The notes under the pieces: generated by a model
What the model was told of the DNA's origin: nothing
The model's input: the letters and a program-made list of their open reading frames with translations, nothing else
Databases searched by the model: none
Made by a program: the position numbers and the translations under genes
Assembly (NCBI GenBank): GCA_030068075.1
Contig: CM057837.1
Span: 24,911,089-24,975,088, forward strand
Direction: 5' to 3'
Length of the DNA: 64,000 bases
Source: Paguma larvata
Taxonomy: Eukaryota > Chordata > Mammalia > Carnivora > Viverridae
Shown here: piece after piece, positions 32,885 to 43,165 of the stretch
Position numbering within the stretch: position 1 is the stretch's first letter
How the letters are laid out: every line of letters begins with the position of its first letter

Positions 32885-33330
32885 CACGATCCAAGTTCAA
32901 AAACCAGCCAAGCAATCCAAATGGCCTCCACCTGATCGAATGGGTAGGTGAAATGTAGTTTATTCATATAGTGGACTACTACCCAGCTCTGAAAAGGAAC
33001 CAAGTAGGGATACACACGACGATGCAGGTGAACCTTGAAAACATTGTGGCAAGTGAAAGAAGCCATCTCAAAAGGCCACAAATTGTATGATTCAATTTAT
33101 AGGAAATCTCCAGAAGAGGCAAACCCACAGTGACAAAATAAAGATTGGTGTTTGCCAGGGGCTGGGCCCAGGAGGGGTGGTGGGCAATGACACCTTCTGG
33201 GGTGATGAAAATGTCTTGGAACTAGATAGTAGTAATGCTTGCACAACTAAAACCCACCAAACTGTACTTTCAAATCATGAATTTTATGGAATTTTATCAT
33301 GAATTTTATCTCAATAAAAAGAAACCACAA
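32885..33330 (+). mobile_element. Old L1 (L1M-type) ORF2 end and 3' UTR
   Basis: 'tatagtggactactaccca', 'gttgtatgattcaatttat'-like sequence, 'tggtgtttgccaggggctg', 'ggggtgatgaaaatgtctt' and a terminal 'tttatctcaataaaaagaa' are the L1M 3' end. The piece is 5'-truncated. Confidence 0.85.
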
Positions 33331-34374
33331 ACAAGCAAAATTAGCCAGTTAGGGGCAGTGTGTCTCCCTGTAGGGCTTACCGGGAGGTGGCTCTTCAGCA
33401 GAGTGGCCCTTCTTTCCAAGGGTTGCCAGAGAGAGGGGCTGTGGGAGGCAGAAGAGCTCCCTGTCCCTCACTTCTCTGTGAAAAGGAGAAGGGGACTCTC
33501 TGCTCCCCGGAGGAGACTCACCCTCAGGGAAGCACGGGCAAGCCTGTCACTGCCTGGAGAAGCGGGACGCTGATGCCATTCCTGTCAGCCTCGGGACTGC
33601 TGACCTCCCGCACCGCTGAGGACTGAGTGGGGGAGGGGGTGCCCTGGGGAGAGATGACAGGATGGGCAGCCTGGAGAAGGATCACGTGCTGCTCCCTTGA
33701 TGTCCTGGTCCCTGAGGGATGGACATGATTGGTCACTGCCCTTGTCCAGGAGGCTCCTCCCCCAACAACAGGGGAAACTGTGTGAGGCCACCACCTGCAG
33801 GTGAAGTCATCTAAGAGGCCACCAGAGCCTAGGAGAGCTTCCAGGAAGCAACCCTTCTAGTGAGGCCTAGAAAATACAGGAAATCAGCAGAGATGACTAA
33901 CAGCACCAGAGAGCAACCACTCCAGAGACAGTCACTCAGGGAAATTTTCTTTCTCCAGCCCCCCAACCCACTCCAACACTAGGACACGGGCTTGCCAAGG
34001 CCCCTGACCATCTGGAAGCTCCCAGATGGTCCCTGGATTGACGGTGATGAAAAGTCAATTTTCACTTCCCTCCGTCAGCTGTGTCTAACACCCTTCTCCC
34101 AAGTCTTCATTTCCTAGAAGCCCAGCCCCACCTGCAGGCGTGTGGACCGATCCTCTGGCCTCCCCAAGAGAGCCATACAATGTTCCTAAACTATGCATGC
34201 TTAATTTTTTTTAAGTTATGCAGCCTCAAATGATACCACAGGTGGTACACTTGTTATCCCAGGTGAGGCGAGACTGAGCCAAGTTCAACCCAATTTATTT
34301 GCAGGCTGTTCTCATCAAGGATCAAAAGATCTTAATGTTCATTCTCTTCTGAGGTCTTCTTAAGTCAACACATA
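33331..34374. other. Unique sequence, no recognised feature
   Basis: GC-moderate. Plus frames 33235-33573 (112 codons, begins inside L1) and 33360-33626, and minus frames 33524-33794, overlap one another and lack domains. Confidence 0.4.
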
Positions 34375-34475
34375 TTGGCACGCCCATTTTACAGAGCAGA
34401 CCTTAACAAAGGCTCTGAGAAGTTAAGGGACTTGGTCAAGGCCACGCCTCAGTAGGTGCCAGAAATGTCTGCCAT
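34375..34475 (-). mobile_element. MIR fragment
   Basis: 'cccattttacagagcagac', 'gctctgagaagttaaggga' and 'cttggtcaaggccacgcct' are a reverse MIR centre. Confidence 0.75.
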
Positions 34476-34503
34476 TCTTACCAATTCAGAACGTCTAAAA
34501 TAC

Positions 34504-34938
34504 CCTAGTCCCCTTTACCCATGTTCTCTGACCCCCCAAGTGGATGCCTGAACCCACTGTTAGTACTGAAACCTCTATAGATATTCTATGTTTTTTCCTA
34601 TATGTACATACCTATGATAAAGTTTGTAAGTTACACAAAGTATTGACACTAATAATAAAATAGACAATTATAACTACATACTGTAATAAAAGTTATGTGA
34701 ATGTGATCTCTCTCTCTCTCTCTCAAGTCTTGCAGTACTGCACTCCTCCTTCTTGTGATGACGTGAGACAATACAATGCCTAAGTCATGAGATGCAGTGA
34801 GGTGAGTGACATGGTGTGAGGGTACTGCTGACCTTCTGATGGTTTCTCGGAAGGAAGGTCATCCGCTCCCGGAAGGAGTTTGAGCCCAGGGAACAGAACC
34901 TGGAGAGCTAAAGCGCGGAGAAGGGGCACTACTGTAAA
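34504..34938 (+). mobile_element. Tigger-like nonautonomous DNA transposon
   Basis: 'aagtggatgcctgaaccca', 'ttttttcctatatgtacat', 'aatagacaattataactac' and 'gacgtgagacaatacaatg' match the order of a TcMar-Tigger short element (MER8-like, name uncertain). The ends look like inverted repeats: tagtcccctt at the left and the complement of aaggggcacta at the right. A (TC)n tract lies at 34709-34726. No transposase. Confidence 0.7.
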
Positions 34939-35584
34939 AGCTGTGCTGACCTGTCCCTGAGCCACCAGGAGCAGCCGGTTTGGCCCTCACCCTGTCTCAG
35001 TGCATCACCTGACCTTCAGTCTCACCAACGGGAGCCCTTATTCTCCTCACCGAATGGTGAGGGAAGCCTCAAATACATTTCCAATAATTCCCTCAGTCCC
35101 CAGGGGGTACACGTGAATTATATCTAATAGCATTCGCCTACTTCAGGATGACTTTTCCAAGGCAGAGCACATGTCCATAGAGGCTCATTCCATTCCAATA
35201 GGTTTTTAGAAAACACCACTAAATAAAAGAACACACTCCAAAAATTTAGATAATATGGGAAGAAAAAAAATAAAATGTCCCCCTGATGAAAGGGGACGAG
35301 GAAAGGGAAGTAGAGAAGAAATAAAGATAGGAAACATTTGCTGTGCATAATGCCAATTTTACACTTTGAGGGGATCACGGACAGCTAGGTCAACACAGCT
35401 GTGTCGCAACGTCCTGCTTTGGCTCAGGCGCTGTTGAGAGAGTGGAGGGTGAGATGGGTCAGGGGGTCCGATTCAGGACAGAAAGTGTGAATGAGGTGAG
35501 CGCAGGATGGGAACGGGGGTGGTGTTCAGGTTGTGTGCTGGTTTATCCCTTGGCCTGGGGCTGCTGGCCGGGCCCTTGGCTAGC
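34939..35584. other. Unique sequence, no recognised feature
   Basis: Minus frame 35124-35378 is hydrophobic by chance (T-rich complement) and has no domain. Confidence 0.4.
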
Positions 35585-35690
35585 AGGATAAGAACACCTG
35601 CCTATCTCTGATCTGTGCCCTTTATAGTACTGAGTCAGGGCACGTAGCCGGTGCACAGTGAATGCTTATCGCTCGATTGCACTGCAAGCT
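35585..35690 (+). mobile_element. L2 3'-end fragment
   Basis: 'ctgtgccctttatagtact' then 'gggcacgtagccggtgcac' and 'agtgaatgcttatcgctcg' is a diverged L2 3' end. Confidence 0.5.
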
Positions 35691-36194
35691 ACGTCAAAGA
35701 GTACTTATTTTTTTCTTATCAACTGCAACTAATCTTCCTACCCCTTCATGGCGTAAGCTATAATCAATAAGAGTATTAATAGCAGGCAATGAGCACAGAG
35801 TAAATAAACATGAACTTGATAGGCTGAGGATACATTAGATTTAATTTTCTTTCTTTAATTATATGTGCCTATGGGACATATAATTCATTCTTTAGGGGGA
35901 GAGGAGGAGGAGAGAGAGAATACGAATGAGAAACAAACTGAATCGCTAGGAGTGGCCTGTCTTGCAATTTCTCAGAGTATTTTTCAGTGAGGAGGAGCAC
36001 TTCCGAGCATCAGGAGTTGGGGTGTAAGTGGGGGACAGTCTCCACTCTCGGGAAGATCTCCAATGGCCTCGCCAACTCCAAGGGGAATAAAACCACCAGC
36101 TCTATGGGTGAGATGGTGTTAGGCCCCAATTCCAGTCACCCAAGGCTGAAAACGGGTCTAGGACACAGAGGTGGCACCCAGCCAAGGTCAAGCA
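35691..36194. other. AT-rich then unique sequence
   Basis: 35690-35890 is AT-rich with TAAT motifs; a purine-rich stretch follows at 35896-35920. The 107-codon frame 35987-36310 has no domain. Confidence 0.4.
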
Positions 36195-36330
36195 TGATCA
36201 CTGATCTATACCATCACTACCCTACCCTCGTGCAGGGACTCAGTCTCGATCATCTATTCACCCTCGCACTCAGAGCCCAGAACACTGTAAAAGCCATGAA
36301 CGTTTGTTGAGAAAGCAGATGAGCAAGTGG
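36195..36330 (+). mobile_element. L2 3'-end fragment
   Basis: 'cactcagagcccagaacac' followed by 'aagccatgaacgtttgttg' is L2-like and leads straight into the ATGA repeat below, the usual end of L2. Confidence 0.6.
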
Positions 36331-36377
36331 ATGAATGAATGAATGAATGAATGAAGGGATGGATGAATGGATGAACG
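36331..36377. repeat. (ATGA)n tetranucleotide repeat
   Basis: Six perfect ATGA units (36331-36355), then interrupted GGATGA units. It grew from the natural 'gaatgaatga' end of L2. Confidence 0.9.
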
Positions 36378-36958
36378 TATGTCTACAGGTAGAAGAAACT
36401 CCCCTTTTTACTTTAGGTGTCCTTCTCTTTGTTTCTTTGAATCATTTCTTCTGTGTTTTGTTACATTGCCATGCACAACTGCCCTCATGCCCTATATCCC
36501 AACCCCGCCTGAAATCTCATGCTGTGTGCATAGATACAAAAAGATTTTCAAAACCACATCAACCCTAAGCCAACCAGTGTCCCTCCATCATGGTATGGCT
36601 GGAGTGTATGGAGGAGAGGATGGACATTTTCACTCCTACAATGTGGTATTTCAAACCTGGGTTATCCTCAGGAGTCTCTGGCCAAATTCTATCTTTCAAG
36701 ATATTCTTGGCCGCAGAAATTCCCTCTTCATGTGTGATAAAGTCTGCTCCCTGGGTCACAAAACACTATTAATCCCCACAGCAGGGTTTTTGAAAAGCCG
36801 CCTTGATGAGCTTCAGGCATTTGACAGCCTTAGAGTCTAAGGTGTAGCCAGAGGGGCACAGGGGGTCTTGACCACCGTGGTGTGCAGAGAGAGCCTGTGA
36901 CGAAGCCAGCCAGAGGGCATGTGGGGCTCAGAGACGGTCTTGGGGACCTGAAGCCCAT
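36378..36958. other. Unique sequence with a 157-codon chance frame
   Basis: Frame 36367-36840 begins in the tetranucleotide repeat, has no domain, and minus frame 36565-36759 opposes it. I see no gene. Confidence 0.45.
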
Positions 36959-36972
36959 CTCCAGCCCTCTCT

Positions 36973-37178
36973 CTTTTTATTGTTGTTTTTTTTTAAATTT
37001 TTTTAAACATTTTATTTTTTTTTATATTTGAGAGAGACAGAGAGACACAGAATCTGAAGCAGGCTGCAGGCTCTGAGCTGTCAGCACAGAGCCCAAAGCG
37101 GGGCTCGAACTCGCAAGCTGTGGGATCATGACCTGAGCTGAAGTTGGACGCTTAACCGACTGAGCCACCCAGGCGCCC
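36973..37178 (-). mobile_element. SINEC, full length, short CT tract
   Basis: Minus-strand copy with a perfect 14-bp target duplication, ctccagccctctct, at 36959-36972 and 37179-37192. The head is very well preserved ('ggggcgcctgggtggctca'). Confidence 0.97.
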
Positions 37179-37299
37179 CTCCAGCCCTCTCTTGATAGTG
37201 GCATCTGGGGAGCAGTGGCAAGGGCCACCAGGGAAGTTTACGTACCGTGAGGCAGTGTAAAGGTCAGTTGGCCAGGTTGAACTTGTTAACTAAGCCAAC

Positions 37300-37450
37300 C
37301 TTATGTCACAGAACATTGGCCATGTCCCAGAAACTGTTCTAAATGCTTTGCACACATCCTGTAATTAGCTCATTTAATCCTCAGATCCAGTGGGCTTGTT
37401 CCTATCATCACTCTCATGTTCCCAGGAAGACACCGGCACCAAGAAAACTT
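37300..37450 (-). mobile_element. MIR
   Basis: 'aactgttctaaatgctttg', 'tagctcatttaatcctcag' and 'tcatgttcccaggaagaca' follow the reverse MIR. Confidence 0.75.
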
Positions 37451-37599
37451 GACTCCATGTCCCCATTCTATGGTTTGTAGGCAGCAGGACCGGGAAGGGG
37501 ACCAAGTGAGGTCACCGCAAGCTGGCAGGGCTTCTGGGCAAAGGCTGTGTTTCCTTCCCCGCTCCCAGCCCCAGGCCTGAGACTTCACCTCTGATACCC

Positions 37600-37725
37600 A
37601 TTGCTTGTGCTAAATGGGGGATAATTCGATAATAATACCGACTTCATTAGGTTGTGCTGAAGATGAAAATTAATTACATCTGGTGATGCTTGGCCTATAG
37701 TATCCATTTAATAAATGGAGTCATT
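37600..37725 (+). mobile_element. MIR (3' half)
   Basis: 'taaatgggggataattcga', 'gttgtgctgaagatgaaaa' and 'atccatttaataaatggag' form a MIR 3' half, opposite in orientation to the MIR 150 bp upstream. Confidence 0.75.
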
Positions 37726-38149
37726 TTAATTAGGCTGAAGACTGGAAATAGGAGAAATATGAATCCCAACTTACATTAGGTTTAATTTCCTTTGTATATA
37801 AATATGGTTTCGATTAAATAAAAATGGAAACCTGCTTATATTGATTTTCCTTTAAAAATCATTTTTATAGGGTGAATGTCACACAGCTATTTCATATGAC
37901 ACACGGTTTCCAAGGCAGCTTTGGGTTTCCACAGCTATTAATTCAATGTATCAATGCGACTACCCCACATGGATGGTTAGTACTAAAACTGGTACTCGAG
38001 TATCTCTGGGGGGCTCTTTGGATTTTCTGTATATGGAGGGAAAAAAAATCTAAATTCCTTCCTCCTTTTCCAAACCAGGCTATGCCATTTCTTAGTTATC
38101 TCATGCGTCCCAGGCAAGCCCCCTCCCCACCCACAGCACTGGCTGTACC
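37726..38149. other. AT-rich unique sequence, candidate noncoding element
   Basis: 37726-37920 has TAATTA/ATTTAAAT texture and no repeat. Frames at 37872-38183 on both strands lack domains. Confidence 0.3.
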
Positions 38150-38285
38150 CCATGCTTTGTGAGGAAGACATTATCAACCCCATTTCACAGGGGGGAAGCC
38201 TGAGTCCCCAGGCGGTTCTGTGTCCTGCTGAAGGTCACGGCTAGTGAATGATGGCGCTGGGGCCCCAGGTGCCTGACAGCTCCCA
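38150..38285 (-). mobile_element. MIR
   Basis: 'aaccccatttcacaggggg' with 'gctgaaggtcacggctagt' and 'gaatgatggcgctggggcc' is a GC-shifted reverse MIR. Confidence 0.7.
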
Positions 38286-38569
38286 AGCCTGAAACAGACT
38301 GTGTGCAGTAAGCCAGTCTTTATATATCTTAGGACTTCAAAACACTGTAAAAACTTTAATCCTTAAACCACTTTCTGGAGGAAAGATTTGGAAAATTAAA
38401 ATCACCTACTTTCCTGCCCTTTAATAGTAGACAATAGGCCAAGTCTGAGCCATTTCTCCCTGATCCAAATTATCACTACAAACTTTCATCATCCTATCTC
38501 ATCATATAGCTGTGGGGACGCTCTCTTCTGCATGCAATGCCCCTGTTGATAGGGTTTTGAATATTTTTG

Positions 38570-38800
38570 CCTTTATACTTACTTTTTTTTGATGAATTAC
38601 TACAAAGTAAATCATAGACAATATGATATATTACCCCTAAATATTTCAGCACATCTAGGGCAAGTTCCTATACTTCATCGTGATTACACCCAACAAAATG
38701 AATGTCATCTAACAGTCCATCTATATTCAAAGTTCCCCCATTGTCCTAGAAACGTCTTTTATAGCTGGTCAAATTCTCTTTGGAAATTCTTGTCCATGGT
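38570..38800 (+). mobile_element. Possible old L1/interspersed repeat, family unresolved
   Basis: 'aagtaaatcatagacaata', 'tgatatattacccctaaat', 'atttcagcacatctagggc' and 'attcaaagttcccccattg' follow a common mammalian interspersed repeat that I cannot name safely. Confidence 0.4.
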
Positions 38801-39604
38801 AGAAAATAGTTGATCGTGTCTGCAAAACAACATTTAGGGGCACGTTCCCAAGTCAGAAGTTTGGGTGACCCCAATAAAGCTCATTCCCAAAACTCAGCAA
38901 AACCAAACCTCATGGCCCATATATGCAACACACATATAATCAGGTAGTTGCTTTGCAGTCATATGTGAAGGTTAAATTTAACATTTAAGACTTAGTGCCA
39001 GGTTTTCCCCTGGGCTTCTAACCTACCACAGCAGCGCTGGTGTGTCTCACTCCTTCCAATGCTAGCAGCATGGCTCATCCTGCCCTTGGGTAGATGCTCA
39101 AGGTCACAGTGAGCTGTAACTCAGGAGGGTGGAGAGTCAGCCCCCTTTCAGCTCTGACTGGTTGCAGGGAGAAGTTCAAGGGCTTCCAGTTTTGAACTCA
39201 GTGCGGGTAGGAGGTACAGATGCTACAGAAACTTTACCTGTTCCCCCAGGAGTGTGGCCAACTATCGTGGTTTCTCCAGGGTTCAAGGGATTTGGGACTT
39301 TCGGTTTTAAAACCAGGCCATGTTGGTTACTATACTCCTCAGGGGCCTCCACTGGTGCCTCGTGGCAAAACTCTTCCGCCTTACTTGGGCTGACACATCC
39401 ATCAATCAGCGGCATTTACTGAGCCCTGCTTACTTCTAGCAGGGGGGCTATACAATGAAGTGGGATGGGGACAACATTATTGACAACCCACTGCGTGGCC
39501 AGTGCTTCCCAGAGCCCAGGCAATTCAGCCTCCATGTTACCTCTTGGGGAGGGGGAGGGGCAATGGTTCTCTCCTGTCTTCCCACTTGTCTCCTGTGTGT
39601 ATGT
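38801..39604. other. Unique sequence, no recognised feature
   Basis: Opposed frames 39129-39422 (plus) and 39176-39415 (minus) occupy the same DNA and lack domains. Confidence 0.4.
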
Positions 39605-39722
39605 TAGACTCGTTTGAGAAGCTTTTAAAGCATAGTGATTCCAATCCCATCCCCCTAGGTTTTCCGATTCAGTCTGAGGCACGGGTCGAAGCACGCCTAT
39701 TCTCAAAAAGTGCTTTCACTTG
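39605..39722 (+). mobile_element. MER5A fragment (hAT-Charlie)
   Basis: 'gagaagcttttaaagcata', 'ccatccccctaggttttcc', 'gattcagtctgaggcacgg' and 'tattctcaaaaagtgcttt' follow MER5A. The terminal repeats are lost. Confidence 0.65.
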
Positions 39723-40414
39723 ATTCAGGAGACTCTTGTCCACAGATCCTAGACGGGAACTAGAAGTTTCTCAATGCAAATTGTAGGCAGATAATTTAGT
39801 TGGCCTGTGAGAGAAGATTGGTTTGCCCAACTGACATGCAAGGTGGGTTCCTTTGTATAAAGCAAGTGTGACAGCAGCCTTGCCAGTGAGGGACACACAC
39901 CCACGGGTTGGGCCCCAAGCAGTCTGGGTTTACATTCCAGCCCTTTGCAAATTTCCCATCTCTCTTCCCACCACTGGAGAAACAGGGACTCCCTGGTCCC
40001 TGGCTCCTTGTTTAAGCAGCCCCAAATGAGCTCATGTGGTCACTTTCAGACAAACCAGCTTGTTGCCGTACCCTGTCGTGTACGATGAAGGCAAAGCCAT
40101 AGAATACCACCATGTAACACCTCATGTCTTAAATAGAAGTTGGTGAAATATGACCAATGCTCAAGAAAAAAAAAATGTCAGACAGGTGATACCAAATACC
40201 AAATGAAGTGTTTCATCAATAAGCAATGGAAGACTGACCCCTTAGCAACGGGAGTGGTCCTGGAAGGCTTCCTGAAGGAGGCAGAGTAGAGAGGAGAGAG
40301 CAGGACCAGCTCAGAAGAGAGTGGACTTCTCCATCATCTCAGTCACTCATTTGGAGGAAAAATAGGGCGTCATTTCATTTTTAGACTCTTGCATTTTAAG
40401 GCACCGACATTATC
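39723..40414. other. Unique sequence, no recognised feature
   Basis: Nothing recognised. A run of nine A occurs near 40166. Confidence 0.4.
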
Positions 40415-40645
40415 AGTGGCTTAGAAATTAAAAGGACGAGTTCCTGAGATGAATTACCTGGGTCCAAGCCTGGTTTCCTGGTTATGTAACCAAAGGCAAG
40501 ATAGACTCTTTATCTGTAAAACTGGACTACTAATAAGATCCACCTAGTACAAGTGTGGTGATGGTGATCACATAATGCCCACAAAGTATGCAGGGCTGAA
40601 CCTGGGACATCATATGCTCCCAATAAATACTGGTGATGGTTGTTG
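40415..40645 (+). mobile_element. MIR, near full length
   Basis: 'cctgggtccaagcctggtt', 'tctttatctgtaaaactgg' and 'ctcccaataaatactggtg' in MIR order. Confidence 0.8.
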
Positions 40646-40871
40646 CTTTCACTATTAATCAAAGGCCTGATCAGTTGCTATAGTTACCAGGGTCACACGT
40701 CATCTCTCGAAATATCAAGGAAAGTTCCAATGGTGAAAACACTACTCACAGAGGATGGCACTCCAATACTGGGATGGGGGCATAACTAACATTGACCTTC
40801 AAGGCTTAGCATGTTTTAAGAATCATCAGCTTAACTCTAGACCTATCTATACCCAACGGATAATAGACTGA
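40646..40871. other. Unique sequence, no recognised feature
   Basis: Nothing recognised. Confidence 0.4.
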
Positions 40872-41250
40872 CGTCTTAGTTTGCTAGGGTAGCCACAGTT
40901 TGAGTGACTTAAGTCATAGATATTTATTTTCCTATGGTTCTGAAGGCTGGGAGTTCAAGGTCAGGATGTTGGTAGGTTTGGTTTCTCCTGAAGCCATTCT
41001 TGGCTTGTAGATGGCCACCTTCTCCCCATGTCCTCACACGGTCCTTCTCCTTCATGTGTGTATATCTGTGTCCTAATATCTTCTCCTTATAAAAACCCCA
41101 GTCAGACTGGATTGGGGCCCACTCTAACAGCCTCATTTTAACTGAATTGCCTCTTTAAGGACCTTGTCTTCAAATACAGTTATGTGATGAGGGGCTGGGT
41201 GTTAGAGTTTCAGCATAGGAGTTTTGGGGGGCACATAATCAGCCCAGAGA
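40872..41250 (-). mobile_element. MLT1-type LTR, near full length
   Basis: Reverse orientation from 'cttagtttgctagggtagc' through 'ttattttcctatggttctg', 'tctccttataaaaacccca' and 'ttcaaatacagttatgtga' to 'ttttggggggcacataatc'. This is the best-preserved reverse MLT1-type LTR here. The 70-codon minus frame inside it is LTR sequence. Confidence 0.82.
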
Positions 41251-42640
41251 GGTTGAGTTCTGTTTTCTGTTCTCCTTCTGCTCTCTTCTACAGAGCAGAG
41301 GAATGTTCCAGTGGTTTTTAATGTTCTTAAAGGGAAAAGCATGGAGTTCTTAAGCACGTATCACGCCATGGACCAGCTCAGTCCACTGAGGCCATCTAAA
41401 CCATCCATAGGAGGAGGTACAAGCCATCATCAGCTTTCAGCATAAACAGAACCATCATTTCCAAAGTGCTCTGAAAAGTGGAAATGAGTTTTTAAATATG
41501 AATCATTTGTTGAACATAACTGCTAGTATATGCAGCCAATATTTCTCACTAATGGATGGACTAAAAAACAAATTTATAGCCAGCATCAAGTAATAAAATA
41601 TATGTGGTCTTTATAATTATCAACGATTTAGAACAGATCATTCCCTCACTCAGTAAATGGAGTTTTCATATCTTTTATCTGAAATTAAATAAAATGAAAT
41701 CATGTTGATGATATTCAACCAAGAGGAAAGGCAAAATAAAGATTATTAAAAAAAAAGGCTTTAGGCTGCACATGTATGTTTTTAATGGGCTTTCTCTACA
41801 TCTATATTGCTGACAACCTAGGAAATTTTACAATAAATCATTGGCTTCTGTGGTGTTCAAATGCAGAAGGATAGAAACTTGTAGTCAAGCGTTGAGTTAC
41901 TAAGGTTTGGACTTGCAGGCCCTTTTAGAGTTTTTCTCCTCTTTTTTTTGGCAAGTATGTTTTGGATCTTCAAAATGTTTAATATACATACATGCCTCTG
42001 TTCTTCGAGGTAGGACATGAAAGCAAATTAAACTCATCTTAAAATTTTCTCCCCACTAATAACCCGGAGTGTCCACTTTAGCTTCACACACACACAGTTC
42101 CTCTTGAGCGTAGTTAAGAGCCTATGAATCCTGGAAACTTCAGTTTGAGTCCAGGATTATTTTGGAAATTCTCTCCTGTTCTCTTGGCTTGGAAAGTCAG
42201 CACTAACAAAGACCAAGCTGTGCATGTTAGGTCTCTGGGTCTCTCGTCTTACATATGGAAAATATTCATCATTAATTATTTTACCCTTACATGTAATTAT
42301 TTTTTTTTCTGGATTTAGACTGGAAGTATTCTATTAACCAAAATCCAATTCTGCTGTAATTTATGGCCAGCAACAAGGATTGGTGTCAGAAAAAAAAAAA
42401 AAAAAAGCTTTGTGATATAAACTTAATCTACATGGCTTTATTGAATTACAAGCTATAGATCACACCTTAAAGCATAAATCTCCCCAGTAATAGGATGGCT
42501 ATAAATAATTGCTTTGTCCATAAGAATAATGATATGCCTTTTCTTCTCATTTATATTCTGTAACTCATTTTATGCCATAACATCACTGCACACACACACA
42601 CACACATGGAGTAAAATGTTGTTGGGATATTTAATTAGGA
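41251..42640. other. Repeat-free AT-rich block, candidate conserved noncoding DNA
   Basis: 1.4 kb without a recognisable transposon, unusual in this window. It holds many TAAT/ATTA cores ('tcatcattaattattttac', 'tttataattatcaacgatt'), a 17-base A run at 42390-42406 and a (CA)9 tract at 42589-42606. Only short frames occur. Possible long-range regulatory DNA, by texture only. Confidence 0.3.
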
Positions 42641-42964
42641 ATGCCCCATTTGGTTTGGCAAACAACTCCAGTCTGACTAGAGAAGCAGGAGGGTAGCGTG
42701 AGCAGCAGCGTGGGTGCTTGGCCTCTGGGAAGCGGCATGCTAGGAGGGCGCCGTGATACCGCACCATTGCTGGTGGTCGTTCAAGAGCTGCAGCTTCTAT
42801 GAACTTGTCGAATTTTAATAGGTCTGCAGTTGCCCTCCCAAGTCGAGGGAAATAATGGAGCCTATCAATCAGCCACCTTCATAAAGGTCACTAGTCAGGA
42901 GAAAGCTGTAGAGGGATGGGTAGGGGAAGGTGCGGTTTCCCAATGGTGGTTTCCTGGTGACAGG
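42641..42964. other. Unique sequence, no recognised feature
   Basis: Balanced composition, nothing recognised. Confidence 0.4.
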
Positions 42965-43165
42965 ACCGCACCGTGGTCTCCAACCCTGGAGTCAGATCAT
43001 GTTTGAGTCCTGGCTTTGTCACTTAGCACCTTGAATGGATTAAGATACTAGTCCAAAGCCACACGGATAGTAGATATCTACTGTATAAGGAGGTGAGGAT
43101 GAATGACGCCAATGAGTAGTGTCTGACACATTCAGTAATGGCGGCTGTTATCCTTAGTACTGTGA
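42965..43165 (+). mobile_element. MIR, diverged
   Basis: 'gtttgagtcctggctttgt' with 'cacttagcaccttgaatgg' and a later 'gtgtctgacacattcagta' give MIR with an altered centre. Confidence 0.6.

Noticed and set aside
36367..36840. 157-codon open frame
   Set aside because: Begins in a tetranucleotide repeat and has no domain.
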